Shown: positions 50,543 to 59,595, numbered from the stretch's first letter. The stretch: 64,000 nucleotides of DNA from Planctomycetia bacterium (GCA_016191115.1 JACPPG010000044.1:62001-126000), one strand, 5' to 3'. Numbers and translations: made by a program. Notes: a model not told the origin generated them from the sequence alone.

Positions 50543-52048
50543 TCAGCGCCGGCGCGATCTGCTGCGAAGCATCAGAGAGGAAATCGCCGCCGCGACGCTC
50601 AAGCACAACGACGACGGCTCCGGGACCGGCAGTAACGTCTCGTCCAACCCGCCAAAACCCTGGCCGAGGCTTGCGCCGCCACCGGCCCACGTAGCGACGC
50701 GGCCCCAATTCGCGGAGAACAGGGCAAAGTCGCTTGCCCCCACGCGGCCGTCGCCATCGACGTCGCCCAGGCCCCACATGGCGCCACCGCCGGGGCCGGT
50801 CGCGCCCCAGTTCTTCGACAGGATGGCCAGGTCCGACGCGCCGACAAGGCCATCGCCGTCCACGTCGCCTGGCAGGGCGGGCTTCCAGGTCATCAATGGA
50901 TCGCCGACCACGGTGTTGACCCACGATAGCTGGCGGGTGGCGGTCCAGGCGGCCTCGGCAAACGTGTACCCCTGCAGGAGCATGTTGAACATGATGGCTT
51001 CATTGGTGACGGTGCTGAGACTGGCGGTCGGCTCCTGCACGTTGCCGACGCCAGCCGTTCCGCCGCGGTTGATCCAATCGGCCACCAGCCCCTGACCGGC
51101 CACGTTGCCGCCGGCGTCGAAGCTGTAAGCGTTGAAGCTTTCCCAGGTCTCCATCACCGCCCCCTTGGCGAGCGGAAATTGCAAGCCATTCGTGGAGTCC
51201 AGGATGTAGTTGGGCGGCGTCGACGCCTGATTGGCTCCGTGGCTGACGTATCCCAGCACGGGGCCGGGCGCCGTGCCGACGAAGGCGGACGTGTTGTCAT
51301 ACGTGAACGGCTGATTCGCCGGCGCCAGCACGGTGTTCACCAGCGTGTCCATTCCGCTGGCGTAGGTCTTCGAGGGATCGTCGTCGACGACGAAATGGTA
51401 GGGGCCGGCAATCACGTTCTGGGCGCGATCCACGGCCGCGTTGACGTCGGCGGCGTTGTAGCCGTCCAGCCGGCTCGCCAGGCGGATGCCGCCGTTAGCT
51501 GGATCGGTGTAGCTGAAGGCGACGCCGCGGTTGTAGTACGGGTTTGCAGCGGCCGGCGGGTTTGTCGGGTGCCAGAACGTCTGGTCGAGCATCTGCTCCC
51601 ACGTGCTCACGGAATCGACTCGGGTCAGCTCGCTTTCCAGGCTGGAGTAGGGCTTCCAACTGCTCGCGTAGACCGTGTGCGACACGTTGAAGGGGTCGAC
51701 GTATGTCGCCGGGAAGCTCGCGAACCGCTCGGTTGTGTTGATCCGCACCGGCAGTCCCTTGGTGGTCACGATGACGTCGATCGAGGGCGTGAGCGCGGGC
51801 AGGACCTGGGGCCGGATCTGTTGCAGGTACTGATCGGCGGTGATCTCGTCGCCGGCCGGTACGCCGGTCAGCCCGAGGAGCTGCACGCCTGGGTAGACCT
51901 GGGAATAGTGCGCGGCGATCGCAGCGCCGTCGGCGCTGGCCGTGTTATAGAGGACCAGCACGTTGCTGGGCGTAATGGCCGGGGACGGTGCCGGCACGAG
52001 AAGAATCGCGACGAGACACACCCCTGCCGCCCAGAGCCTCGCCGCCAT
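50543..52048 (-). CDS. TIGR03790-like protein with dockerin repeats and PEP-CTERM tail
   Basis: The 501-aa exported protein has a signal peptide (LWAAGVCLVAILLVPAP), then a large domain of the TIGR03790 type (NVLVLYNTASADGAAIAAHY, VIVTTKGLPVRI, GPVLGYVSHGANQ, AYSFDAGGNVAGQGLVADWINRGGTAGVGNVQEP). Two dockerin-like calcium repeats follow (GDVDGDGLVGASDLAILSKNWG and a second starting GDVDGDGRV). The C-terminus is VPEPSSL then a hydrophobic helix and an RSRSRRR tail, the PEP-CTERM sorting signal. The likely final location is the cell surface. It starts the cluster of PEP-CTERM genes and is on the minus strand. Confidence 0.82.
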   Translation of the reverse strand: MAARLWAAGVCLVAILLVPAPSPAITPSNVLVLYNTASADGAAIAAHYSQVYPGVQLLGLTGVPAGDEITADQYLQQIRPQVLPALTPSIDVIVTTKGLPVRINTTERFASFPATYVDPFNVSHTVYASSWKPYSSLESELTRVDSVSTWEQMLDQTFWHPTNPPAAANPYYNRGVAFSYTDPANGGIRLASRLDGYNAADVNAAVDRAQNVIAGPYHFVVDDDPSKTYASGMDTLVNTVLAPANQPFTYDNTSAFVGTAPGPVLGYVSHGANQASTPPNYILDSTNGLQFPLAKGAVMETWESFNAYSFDAGGNVAGQGLVADWINRGGTAGVGNVQEPTASLSTVTNEAIMFNMLLQGYTFAEAAWTATRQLSWVNTVVGDPLMTWKPALPGDVDGDGLVGASDLAILSKNWGATGPGGGAMWGLGDVDGDGRVGASDFALFSANWGRVATWAGGGASLGQGFGGLDETLLPVPEPSSLCLSVAAAISSLMLRSRSRRR

Positions 52049-52119
52049 GGCACAAGGCCTCAAATGAGCAGTCAGCAGTCAGCACCAGGACTCACGCAGT
52101 AGGGGCGGCACCCCCGCGA

Positions 52120-52761
52120 TCAGACCCACCGCATCCGGCGGCGCACCACCAGGAGCGCCGCGGCCCCGAAGGCCAGGAGAATGAAGCTGGCCGGTTCCGG
52201 AATCGGACTGGGGAGGAGTTTCGTATCGCTCAACCCGCCACCCTGTATGCTGCCGGGTTGCAGTCCCGGCGGGTGCGGGCTGGTGAATAGCAAGATCGTG
52301 CTATTGGTCCCCAAGGCTAGTGGCGCGCCGGTGTAGTCCCAGCGAGTCGAGGTGGGTGGCGCCCCGGCGAACGTGCTGCTGCCCGGCACCGCGCCGAAGC
52401 CCGCGCCTAACGATCCGGGATTGGCTGGATCGGCGGCTTTACTGAGCCCTTCGGTAATGATCGAGATCTGACGGGCGTTAGCACCGACGCCGGTGTTGTA
52501 CACCTGGTAAGCATAGACGTACTGGGTGCCTCCACTGGGATCGGGACCCAAATCGAACTGGCCGGGCGCGAAGACGGCGTACTCCACGTTGGCAGCGATC
52601 GAGAAGGCGCCCACCACGCCCAAAAACGGTTGCACTCTCCCTGCGTCCGCACCGCCGATCGCGTTGGGGTCGGCGGGCAAGGGGCCGGCCGAGACGTTAA
52701 CCGCCGACCAAGCCAGAAACACAGCGGTCGCCACGGCCGTCAAACGAGTTGCTATGCGCAT
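52120..52761 (-). CDS. PEP-CTERM exported protein
   Basis: The 213-aa protein has a signal peptide and a middle domain including GPLPADPNAIG, FSIAANVEYAVFAPGQFD, QYVYAYQVYNTG and RWDYTGAPLALG. The tail is IPEPASFILLAFGAAALLVVRRRMRW, a clean PEP-CTERM signal. It shares the VYAYQV strand and general layout with the next gene (52906-53517), so the two are paralogs. Its function is unknown and export and surface sorting are the only clear traits. Confidence 0.75.
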   Translation of the reverse strand: MRIATRLTAVATAVFLAWSAVNVSAGPLPADPNAIGGADAGRVQPFLGVVGAFSIAANVEYAVFAPGQFDLGPDPSGGTQYVYAYQVYNTGVGANARQISIITEGLSKAADPANPGSLGAGFGAVPGSSTFAGAPPTSTRWDYTGAPLALGTNSTILLFTSPHPPGLQPGSIQGGGLSDTKLLPSPIPEPASFILLAFGAAALLVVRRRMRWV

Positions 52762-52905
52762 GAGCTGTGACTCCGTTTCCTAGTCGGGATATCCTTCCCG
52801 ACATCTGTGCCCATCAATGATCGCTGAATGAGTTCCGCTACACCCTAAACGAAGGACACGCCAAGACGCGGCAGGAACAGTACCCGATGTAGGACACTCC
52901 CAGTT

Positions 52906-53517
52906 TCACGACCGACGGCGAAGCCGACGCACCGCCACCGGCACGGCAAAGACCAACCCCAGGGACAGAAGCACGAAGCTGCCCGGCTCCGGGATCATTT
53001 CGGTCCCCGGCGAGGGCAAGGGAATCACAAACGAGCTCGTCCCGCCGTCCACCACCGAGCCGAACACGTCGATCGGCAAGAACGGGCTGGAATACGCCAA
53101 ACCGGACGAGAGCGTCGCCTCAGGAGTAAAGAACCAATCGGCGCTCGACAGCGGCGTCAAGAGCGCGCTGCTCGGAGGCGTCCCACCCGCCAACGGGAAA
53201 TCGCCGATGTTGTTCGCCGGATTCAAAAGCGCGACGGACAGATGCGACACGGCGAACGAGCCTGGATCGGCAATCACCTGATAGGCGTAAACCACCTGAC
53301 CGGGAGTGGGACCATATCCGCCGTAGGGAAAGGCACCGGGCAGATACACCGCCCAATCGACTGTGCCGCTGAGCCCAACGAAGTTGTTGTAGGGCGTGGA
53401 GCCGGAGACCAGTGCGAAAGGATCCCCGTTGAGAGGCCCGGCGAGCGCGGGCGAGATAATGAGAAGCAATAACGCAACACCGCATGATGCTCTTTTCATC
53501 ACGGTTGCTAATTCCAT
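52906..53517 (-). CDS. PEP-CTERM exported protein, paralog
   Basis: The 203-aa protein starts MELATVMKRASCGVALLLLIISPALA (signal) and shows GPLNGDPFALVSG, GTVDWAVYLPGAFPYGG and QVVYAYQVIADPGSF, like its neighbour at 52120. The tail is IPEPGSFVLLSLGLVFAVPVAVRRLRRR. An AAGGAG lies nine bases before ATG 53517, which sets the start. It is divergent from the following dockerin protein gene. Confidence 0.75.
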   Translation of the reverse strand: MELATVMKRASCGVALLLLIISPALAGPLNGDPFALVSGSTPYNNFVGLSGTVDWAVYLPGAFPYGGYGPTPGQVVYAYQVIADPGSFAVSHLSVALLNPANNIGDFPLAGGTPPSSALLTPLSSADWFFTPEATLSSGLAYSSPFLPIDVFGSVVDGGTSSFVIPLPSPGTEMIPEPGSFVLLSLGLVFAVPVAVRRLRRRS

Positions 53518-53837
53518 CACTGGCGTCTCCTTTTGACTGGGACACACGCCCGCATCGGGTGTCGTCGTTTGATGCTGAGTTTGACCGACAACTGCTTGCA
53601 AATCGCCCCGCTGTCTGGGGGCATATGGGTACTCCACTACCGAGGATGACTTTACCCGGCGATTCTTGCGTATGCAAGCGCCGAGTTTCAAAAAAATCGA
53701 AAAAGTTTAGGCGACCGGAATACACCCCCCAGTTTTCGCTTGACACTCTAGTCCTAAATGGCTCATCATCGGCATGTTACGTCAAAAACGCCCAAACCGG
53801 TCCCTTTCGCCGCTTCTACGGCCCCCAACACCTCCTC
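53518..53837. other. 320-bp divergent spacer with promoter-like element
   Basis: No gene is seen. TTGACA at 53740-53745 with CATCAT 18 bases later is a weak promoter candidate for the rightward dockerin gene, which starts 69 bases further on. A small palindrome CTTGCGTATGCAAG lies near 53664. The segment is lower in GC than its surroundings, as expected for a divergent promoter region. Confidence 0.35.
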
Positions 53838-54749
53838 ATGGCCAAGACCCCCACGACCCGGTGGCTGTGGCTCACCTCCGCGGCGTGTTTGGCCATAATC
53901 GCAAGCGGGCCGCCCGACCTGGCCGCCAAGACGATTTATCTGGGCGCCAATTTCGACGTCTTTGCCTCCAATCCGATCAACGTCGGCAACGCGCTCGAGG
54001 CCTTCACGCTCACCGCCGTCGGAAAAAACGGCGCCGTGCCCAACACCTTCGACAGCAGCAATAGCGGCGCAGGCGGCACCGGCATCACGTCGGTCGGCAA
54101 CGCGCTCGACCAGGTGTGGGAGTTCGACGCCGTGCCCACCCCGACCAGCAACGTTTTTTCACCCGGCACGTTTCCGCAACAGATCGACACGCATTTTCTC
54201 GTCGATTCCACCGCCATCGTGAGCTTTGTGCCGCCTCAGGAGAATCGCATTACCCCCAATCCGTCCGAGCATCCCTTCGCGGGATTCGGCAATGCCCTGT
54301 GGGGTGTGTTTTCGTTGCCGAGCCAATCGGCGACGTCGTGGGACTTCGCGTACATCGTCGCGCCGTTGGGCGCAACCATCGGGTTCGACTTCCAGCTCGC
54401 GGCGCCGGGATTCAGCGCCGAATCGATCGCCGCCTCATGGACACTCAACTTTGCCACGGGCGACGTCAACTACGATGGGATCGTGGATATCTCGGACGTG
54501 CAAGTCGTCGCGTCCAACTGGCTGCTCTTCACGCGGACTGGCGACGCCAATTCCGACGGGTTCGTTGACGTCTCGGACATCCAGATGATCGGAGCGCATT
54601 GGCTGCAGACCGGCGGGGGTGGAGGAGAGCCCGTTCCAGAGCCGAGTGGGCTAGCCCTCTTGGGAATCGCTTGCGCCGCTGGGGTCGCTTGCGGCCGCCG
54701 TGGTACGATGCGCATGCGGCGGAACGGCACACGGAATCGCCGGTCGTAA
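53838..54749 (+). CDS. exported protein with two dockerin repeats and PEP-CTERM tail
   Basis: The 303-aa protein has a signal peptide (WLWLTSAACLAIIASGPPDLA), a beta-rich domain of about 190 residues (KTIYLGANFDVFASNPINVG, GVFSLPSQSATSWDFAYIVA), two dockerin-like repeats (GDVNYDGIVDISDVQVVASNW and GDANSDGFVDVSDIQMIGAHW), a Gly-rich linker and VPEPSGLALLGIACAAG with a basic tail. The dockerin repeats carry Asp/Asn at the calcium-loop positions. It could bind cohesin-like partners or just serve as a calcium-stabilised spacer. Confidence 0.8.
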   Translation: MAKTPTTRWLWLTSAACLAIIASGPPDLAAKTIYLGANFDVFASNPINVGNALEAFTLTAVGKNGAVPNTFDSSNSGAGGTGITSVGNALDQVWEFDAVPTPTSNVFSPGTFPQQIDTHFLVDSTAIVSFVPPQENRITPNPSEHPFAGFGNALWGVFSLPSQSATSWDFAYIVAPLGATIGFDFQLAAPGFSAESIAASWTLNFATGDVNYDGIVDISDVQVVASNWLLFTRTGDANSDGFVDVSDIQMIGAHWLQTGGGGGEPVPEPSGLALLGIACAAGVACGRRGTMRMRRNGTRNRRS

Positions 54750-54797
54750 GGCTGTGAGCCGCCACGGCGGGCCACTTCTGGTTTTCATCCCTTCGCG

Positions 54798-55814
54798 ATG
54801 CCCGAATCCTCGAAGAACGTCCTGCACGTCCCGGCGGACCTGGCCCACGAGCGGCTCGGTTCGGTGCTGCGTCGCTGGCAACATGGCGTGGCCTGGTCGC
54901 AGGTGGAATCGTGGCTGCGGTCGCGCCGGGTCTTGATCGACGGCAATCTGTGCATCGACGCCGGCCGCCGCTTGAAAGCGGGAGAAGTAGTCAAGCTTCT
55001 GCCGCATTCCTTGGCGCCACCGGCGCGCGCCGGCGACGTCCGGATCCGCTATCTCGACGCGGACGTGGTGGTCGTCGAGAAGCCGACCGGGATCACGTCC
55101 GTGCGGCATCCGGAGGAACGCCTCTGGCCGGCCCGGCGGCGGCAGTTGCAGCCGACGCTATTGGAGGTGTTGCCGCGGATCGTCGCCCAGCGGGAGCGTG
55201 GCCGCGCCAGCCCCGGCAAGTCGCGCCCGCTGCGCGCCGTCCACCGGCTGGACCGCGAGACCAGCGGCTTGATGATCTTCGCCCGCACGCACGGGGCCGA
55301 GCAATCACTCGCTCGGCAATTCCGCGAGCACACGATCCGCCGCGTGTACTGGGCGGTCGTCGCAGGCCGCCTCGAACAACAGACGATCGACACCCGGCTG
55401 GTGGCGGATCGCGGTGACGGGCGCCGCGGGTCGACCACCCGCGGCGATCTGGGGAAGCGCGCCGTGACGCACGTCGCTCCCCTGGAAGATCTGGATGGAT
55501 GCACGCTCGTCGAATGCCGGTTAGAGACAGGGCGGACGCACCAGATTCGCATCCACTTGGCGGAAATCGGCCATCCCGTGTGCGGCGACAAGGTCTACGG
55601 CACCAGCCGAGCAGCGCGGCCCAAGCGGCTGCCCGCTCCGCCTCGGCTGGCGCTCCACGCGGCGCGGTTGGGCTTTGTGCACCCCTCGAGCCATGCCATC
55701 GTCGAGTTCGAGATGGACTGGCCGGATGACCTCGCCGAGTTCCTCGCGAAACTGCGCGACCCGGGAAAACCGGCGGGTCGCGTCGCTCCGCGCCGCGACA
55801 ACCGGCAAACGTGA
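54798..55814 (+). CDS. RluA family pseudouridine synthase
   Basis: The 338-aa enzyme isomerises uridine to pseudouridine in rRNA or tRNA. An S4-like RNA-binding N-terminus (about 12-72, RVLIDGNLCIDAGRRLKAGE) is followed by the catalytic block HRLDRETSGLMIF with Asp152. The RTHQIRIHLAEIGHPVCGDKVYG motif III is present. The target site cannot be assigned. It is inside the PEP-CTERM gene island, on the same strand as the dockerin protein before it. Confidence 0.9.
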   Translation: MPESSKNVLHVPADLAHERLGSVLRRWQHGVAWSQVESWLRSRRVLIDGNLCIDAGRRLKAGEVVKLLPHSLAPPARAGDVRIRYLDADVVVVEKPTGITSVRHPEERLWPARRRQLQPTLLEVLPRIVAQRERGRASPGKSRPLRAVHRLDRETSGLMIFARTHGAEQSLARQFREHTIRRVYWAVVAGRLEQQTIDTRLVADRGDGRRGSTTRGDLGKRAVTHVAPLEDLDGCTLVECRLETGRTHQIRIHLAEIGHPVCGDKVYGTSRAARPKRLPAPPRLALHAARLGFVHPSSHAIVEFEMDWPDDLAEFLAKLRDPGKPAGRVAPRRDNRQT

Positions 55815-55873
55815 CGGTTTCACAAAGTCGATCGGGCGGCTGTTGGCGCGCCAATCGCCGCATGTGCCGCGCC

Positions 55874-55896
55874 CAGCTTGAATCGGTGAACGGGCC
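55874..55896 (-). repeat. remnant of family-1 palindrome end
   Basis: CAGCTTGAATCGGTGAACGG resembles the outer end of family-1 copies (CAAGCTTGAATCTGTGAACGGCC). The inner arms are absent. It may be a decayed copy in the 240-base gap after the pseudouridine synthase gene, where nothing else is seen. Confidence 0.4.
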
Positions 55897-56053
55897 GCCG
55901 CGCCAAAGTAAATTCCTTGATTCCGTGGCCATTCGTCGCTACGTTCAGGATTAGATGCCCTGACGGGCTCGAACTCGGGGGCAAGCCGCTGGGCCATGGG
56001 GCCGAAGCCGCGGCTCAACCAGGCGGCGGAACGGATACCAAGAGGCGAGCCAC

Positions 56054-57418
56054 GTGCGACCGCTCACATCCCGTATTCCCCAACGCATGACACCGCTCAA
56101 ATCGTCACGCTGCATGCGGTGCGCGGCTTTCCTTGCCGGGGCGCTGTCATGGGGAGCCTTGGATCGGCCGGCGATGGCTGTCATCGTCGCCGGGACCCAC
56201 GCGACCGTTTCCGACGCTTCGCTGAATACGTCCGCGCCCGCCGATGATCCAGGTTGGTCGTTCGTCGGCGCGACCGGAGGATCGACGGCCGTTTACCTGG
56301 GGAACAATTGGGTGCTCACGGCCAAGCACGTCGTGACCGGTCCGACGTCGTTCACGTTCTTCGATTCTGGCTTGCAGCAAACCATTACAGCCACGTACCA
56401 GATCGTAAATAATTCGGGCGTGATTCTCACCAACCCGGTGGGTGAAAGCGCGCAGACCGATCTCTATCTCTACCGGATCGACCCAGCCACGAGCACGTAT
56501 GGCGCCGGCACTGCCTATGGCAAAGCGCCGCAGTTGATACGCCCGATCATCAGCGTTACCGCTCCTTCCCTCAACGATACGGTGGTGGCGATCGGCCGGG
56601 GCGCGGACCGCATCCCCAGCACGCTGACCGGCGCGCAAGAGACCAAGTGGAACAGTTCCTGGCAGGAGACGGCCAACCCGTCGAAATACACCGGCTACCA
56701 GATCGGCACGGTGAAAACGATGCGGTGGGGCGACAACAAGGTCTCGCAAGTCAATGTTGTCGCGAACGTGGGGACGCAGCAGAGCCCAATCGACGTGCAT
56801 TCTTTCTGGACGCGGTTCGATCCGCCCGGCGCCAATCCCGACCTCGACACGGACAACGAGTTCCAGGCGACGCTGGGCGATTCGGGCGGTGGCGTGTTCC
56901 ACGTGAATCCGCTCTCCGGCCGTTGGGAACTCTCCGGAACGATTATTGCCACCACGCTCATCCAGAATCAGCCCGTCTTCACGACAGCCGCCTTTTCCAA
57001 TCCGCCCATCAACCCCAACGATGCAACGACGCAGGGGAACTCGACGATCATCGCCGATCTCTCCTTCTATCTGCCGCAAATCCTGGCCGTGAACCCGATC
57101 CCGGGCGACTTCAACACCGATGGCGCGGTCGATATTTCGGACATTCAAACCATTGCGGCGCAATGGATGACGTCTGGTCCCGCGGGCGATGCCAACGGGG
57201 ACGGGGTTGTCGACATCAGCGACATCCAGACCATAAGCCAGTACTGGACGGGCCCTCTTTACTCCGACGGCGGCGGAAGTGGCACAGGCGCCGCGGCCGG
57301 CGCGGCCGTCCCCGAACCGGCCACGGGGATGCTGGCGATCGCGGCCGTCGCCGCGGCAGCAATGGCTTGGGCGGCGGCATGGTCGCGCAAGGTTCGTCGG
57401 GGTCGGGTGCGGGATTAG
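56054..57418 (+). CDS. trypsin-like serine protease with dockerin repeats and PEP-CTERM tail
   Basis: The 454-aa exported protein has a chymotrypsin-fold domain with the triad His92 (LTAKHVV), Asp136 (QTDLYLYRI) and Ser277 (LGDSGGGVF). Two dockerin-like repeats follow near 355-405 (GDFNTDGAVDISDIQTIAAQW, GDANGDGVVDISDIQ), then a Gly-rich linker and VPEPATGMLAIAAVAAAAM with a basic tail. All three triad residues are in order, so it should be active. The GTG at 56054 has AGAGG upstream; the ATG at 56087 lacks one and would shorten the leader. Confidence 0.85.
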   Translation: MRPLTSRIPQRMTPLKSSRCMRCAAFLAGALSWGALDRPAMAVIVAGTHATVSDASLNTSAPADDPGWSFVGATGGSTAVYLGNNWVLTAKHVVTGPTSFTFFDSGLQQTITATYQIVNNSGVILTNPVGESAQTDLYLYRIDPATSTYGAGTAYGKAPQLIRPIISVTAPSLNDTVVAIGRGADRIPSTLTGAQETKWNSSWQETANPSKYTGYQIGTVKTMRWGDNKVSQVNVVANVGTQQSPIDVHSFWTRFDPPGANPDLDTDNEFQATLGDSGGGVFHVNPLSGRWELSGTIIATTLIQNQPVFTTAAFSNPPINPNDATTQGNSTIIADLSFYLPQILAVNPIPGDFNTDGAVDISDIQTIAAQWMTSGPAGDANGDGVVDISDIQTISQYWTGPLYSDGGGSGTGAAAGAAVPEPATGMLAIAAVAAAAMAWAAAWSRKVRRGRVRD

Positions 57419-57522
57419 AAAAAGCCCACCCGGCCGGCACTAGGCGCTTCACTACGCCGCGCTGGCGCGGTAATGTCCTCCCTGCCAACAATGGCACTCC
57501 GTGCCTGCTTCGATCGCGCACA

Positions 57523-58650
57523 ATGCTCCTTCATTCCAGCAGACCTGACCGTCTTGTGCTCGTCGCCGCGCCGCTGGCGAGCTTGTTGTTTGCCGCCACG
57601 ATTGGTCGGGCGAGCGAACAGCAAGCGCCCGCTTACAAGGATCATTCGCGGCTGCGGGTCTACGTGGACGACGCCGGCCGCGAGCAACCGGTCAAATCGG
57701 CGCAGGACTGGGCCGTCCGCCGCCGCCACATCCTGGCCGGCATGCAAGAGGCAATGGGCCCCCTGCCCGATCGCCGCAACCTGCCGCCGCTCGACGTCAA
57801 AACGCTCGAAGAGATCACCCACAATGGGCCGCGGCGGCAAACCATCTCTTTTGCCACCGGGGACGGCGACCGCCTCTCGGCCTATCTCTATCTCCCCGAA
57901 GCCGGCGTGGGCAAGCGATCGCCCGCCATCCTCGCCTTGCACCCGACTTCGGCCATCGGCAAGGGAGAAGTGGCCGGTCTGGGCGCGAAGCAAAGCCGGG
58001 CCTACGCCGTTGAGCTGGCCCACCGCGGCTACGTCGTCCTCGCGCCCGACTACCCGTCATTCGGCGATTCGAAGGACTACGACTTCCAGGCCGACCGGTA
58101 CGTCTCAGGCACGATGAAGGGCATCTTCAATCACATGCGGGCGGTTGACCTTTTGGCCGCACGTGCCGACGTCGATCCGGAGCGGATCGGCGCCATCGGC
58201 CACTCGTTGGGTGGCCACAACGCGATGTTCGTGGGCGTGTTCGACGAGCGACTGAAGGTGATCGTATCGAGCTGCGGCTGGACCCCGTTTCACGACTACT
58301 ACGGTGGCAAGATCGCCGGCTGGACCAGCGACCGCTACATGCCGCGGCTGCGCGACGAATATGGGCTCGACCCGGCCCGCGTGCCGTTCGACTTCTACGA
58401 GGTGGTGGCGGCACTCGCGCCGCGGGCGTTTTTCTCGAACTCTCCCTCGCACGACGAGAACTTCGACGCGGCCGGGGTGCGCAAAGGGATCGCCGCCGCC
58501 GCGGATATTTACCAACTGCTAGGGGCCCGCGAACGTTTGCAGGTCCGCTACCCGGATTGCGGCCACGACTTTCCCACCGAAGTTCGCCGCGAGGCGTACC
58601 GCTTCATCGACGCCGCCTTAAAGCACCAACCAACAAGCGACGTGCCGTAA
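57523..58650 (+). CDS. exported alpha/beta hydrolase (dienelactone hydrolase-like)
   Basis: The 375-aa protein has a signal peptide (LVLVAAPLASLLFAATIG). Its alpha/beta-hydrolase domain includes RSPAILALHPTSAIG, HRGYVVLAPDYPSFGDS, the nucleophile elbow GHSLGGHNA and the late catalytic His in CGHDFP. It resembles planctomycete acetyl-xylan-esterase or dienelactone hydrolase relatives, often seen next to sulfatases or PEP-CTERM genes. The start ATG 57523 follows no strong ribosome binding site. Substrate is unknown. Confidence 0.82.
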   Translation: MLLHSSRPDRLVLVAAPLASLLFAATIGRASEQQAPAYKDHSRLRVYVDDAGREQPVKSAQDWAVRRRHILAGMQEAMGPLPDRRNLPPLDVKTLEEITHNGPRRQTISFATGDGDRLSAYLYLPEAGVGKRSPAILALHPTSAIGKGEVAGLGAKQSRAYAVELAHRGYVVLAPDYPSFGDSKDYDFQADRYVSGTMKGIFNHMRAVDLLAARADVDPERIGAIGHSLGGHNAMFVGVFDERLKVIVSSCGWTPFHDYYGGKIAGWTSDRYMPRLRDEYGLDPARVPFDFYEVVAALAPRAFFSNSPSHDENFDAAGVRKGIAAAADIYQLLGARERLQVRYPDCGHDFPTEVRREAYRFIDAALKHQPTSDVP

Positions 58651-58692
58651 GGGCCCCCTGTGGCGTGCCCTCGCGGTTGTCTTGTAAAAAGG

Positions 58693-58815
58693 CAGGAGAA
58701 CTGCAAAGTCCGGGGAGAGGGGGTCAGGCACATTTTTCGGCCGAAGGTCCTTTCGAAAGAATTGAAAGCCGCGTGTGCCGAAAAATGAGCCAGACCCCGG
58801 ACTTTGCAGGTCTCG
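58693..58815. repeat. dispersed 120-bp palindrome, family 2, copy A
   Basis: CTGCAAAGTCCGGGG at the left pairs with CCCCGGACTTTGCAG at the right. The inner arms GGGTCAGGCACATTTTTCGG and CCGAAAAATGAGCCAGACCC are near complements. The element is flanked by AAAAGGCAGG on both sides, a possible target duplication. Family-1 copy 5 starts 13 bases later. Confidence 0.85.
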
Positions 58816-58828
58816 TGTGTGAAAAGGC

Positions 58829-58983
58829 AGGGCCATTCACAGATTTAAGCTGGACGGCGGGGCACCGGCGGGAAAGTGGGACAGGCACCGAGACGCAACG
58901 TTCGTCTGAAAGGACTTGCGCTGTTTATGCTCGGAGCCAGTCCCATTTTCCGGCCTCGCCATTTTGAAAAACAGAATGACCCT
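58829..58983 (-). repeat. dispersed 155-bp palindrome, family 1, copy 5
   Basis: This full-length copy, in the orientation of copies 3 and 4, runs from AGGGCCATTCAC to GAATGACCCT. It is adjacent to family-2 copy A, so the 498-base gap between the hydrolase and the lipoprotein gene is mostly repeat sequence. Confidence 0.85.
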
Positions 58984-59148
58984 GTGTGAAAAGGGCAAAA
59001 ACTTGCCCGTGCCCCGCGTATCAAGTACGATCCGATGTCTGTTTTCGGCGGTAACGAGGCACGCGGCTTCGCATCCGCTTTCGGAGAAATCAGAACATCA
59101 TGCCGGCAAAAGGTCCGCACGGTAGCCGACGCCCTAACGAGAAAAGTG

Positions 59149-59583
59149 ATGGCGAGGCTTGCTCTCTTGATCGTGACGATTGGCACCGTTGCCGCACTAG
59201 GGTGCTCCCGCGGCGGCGCTGCCTCCGGGCCCATGGACCCGACCTGGGAGCGTCTATTGACGATCGGTCGCGCCTACAGGCAGTTCAACACGGCGAATAA
59301 AAAGCCGCCGAAGCAACCGGCCGATTTGTTGCCGATTTTGAAGACGTTGGGCGTCGGCGAGGAAACGTTCTCGTCACTGCGGGACGGGCAGCCCTTCGTC
59401 GTTGGCTGGGGCGTCGACCTCACCGTGCCGCCGAAGTGGGCCACGTCGCGACCGGTCCTCGCCTATGAAAAGCAAGGAGAGCAAGGCAAACGGTACGTGC
59501 TCACCACATTGGCCAATGTCGAGCTCTTGACGCCCGAACAGTTCACACAGTCGAGTTTCCCCCCGGGCCATGCTCCGGAGTAA
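59149..59583 (+). CDS. putative lipoprotein
   Basis: The 144-aa protein has a short leader with a lipobox (TVAALGCSRGG), so Cys19 is the likely lipidated residue. The mature protein (LLTIGRAYRQFNTANKKPPKQPADLLPIL, LRDGQPFVVGWGVDLTVPP) has no named domain I can place. It is followed 12 bases later by a DUF1559 gene, and such small lipoproteins often precede DUF1559 genes in planctomycetes. A GTG immediately upstream (59146) is also possible. Confidence 0.65.
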   Translation: MARLALLIVTIGTVAALGCSRGGAASGPMDPTWERLLTIGRAYRQFNTANKKPPKQPADLLPILKTLGVGEETFSSLRDGQPFVVGWGVDLTVPPKWATSRPVLAYEKQGEQGKRYVLTTLANVELLTPEQFTQSSFPPGHAPE

Positions 59584-59595
59584 GGGCCATTCTCC

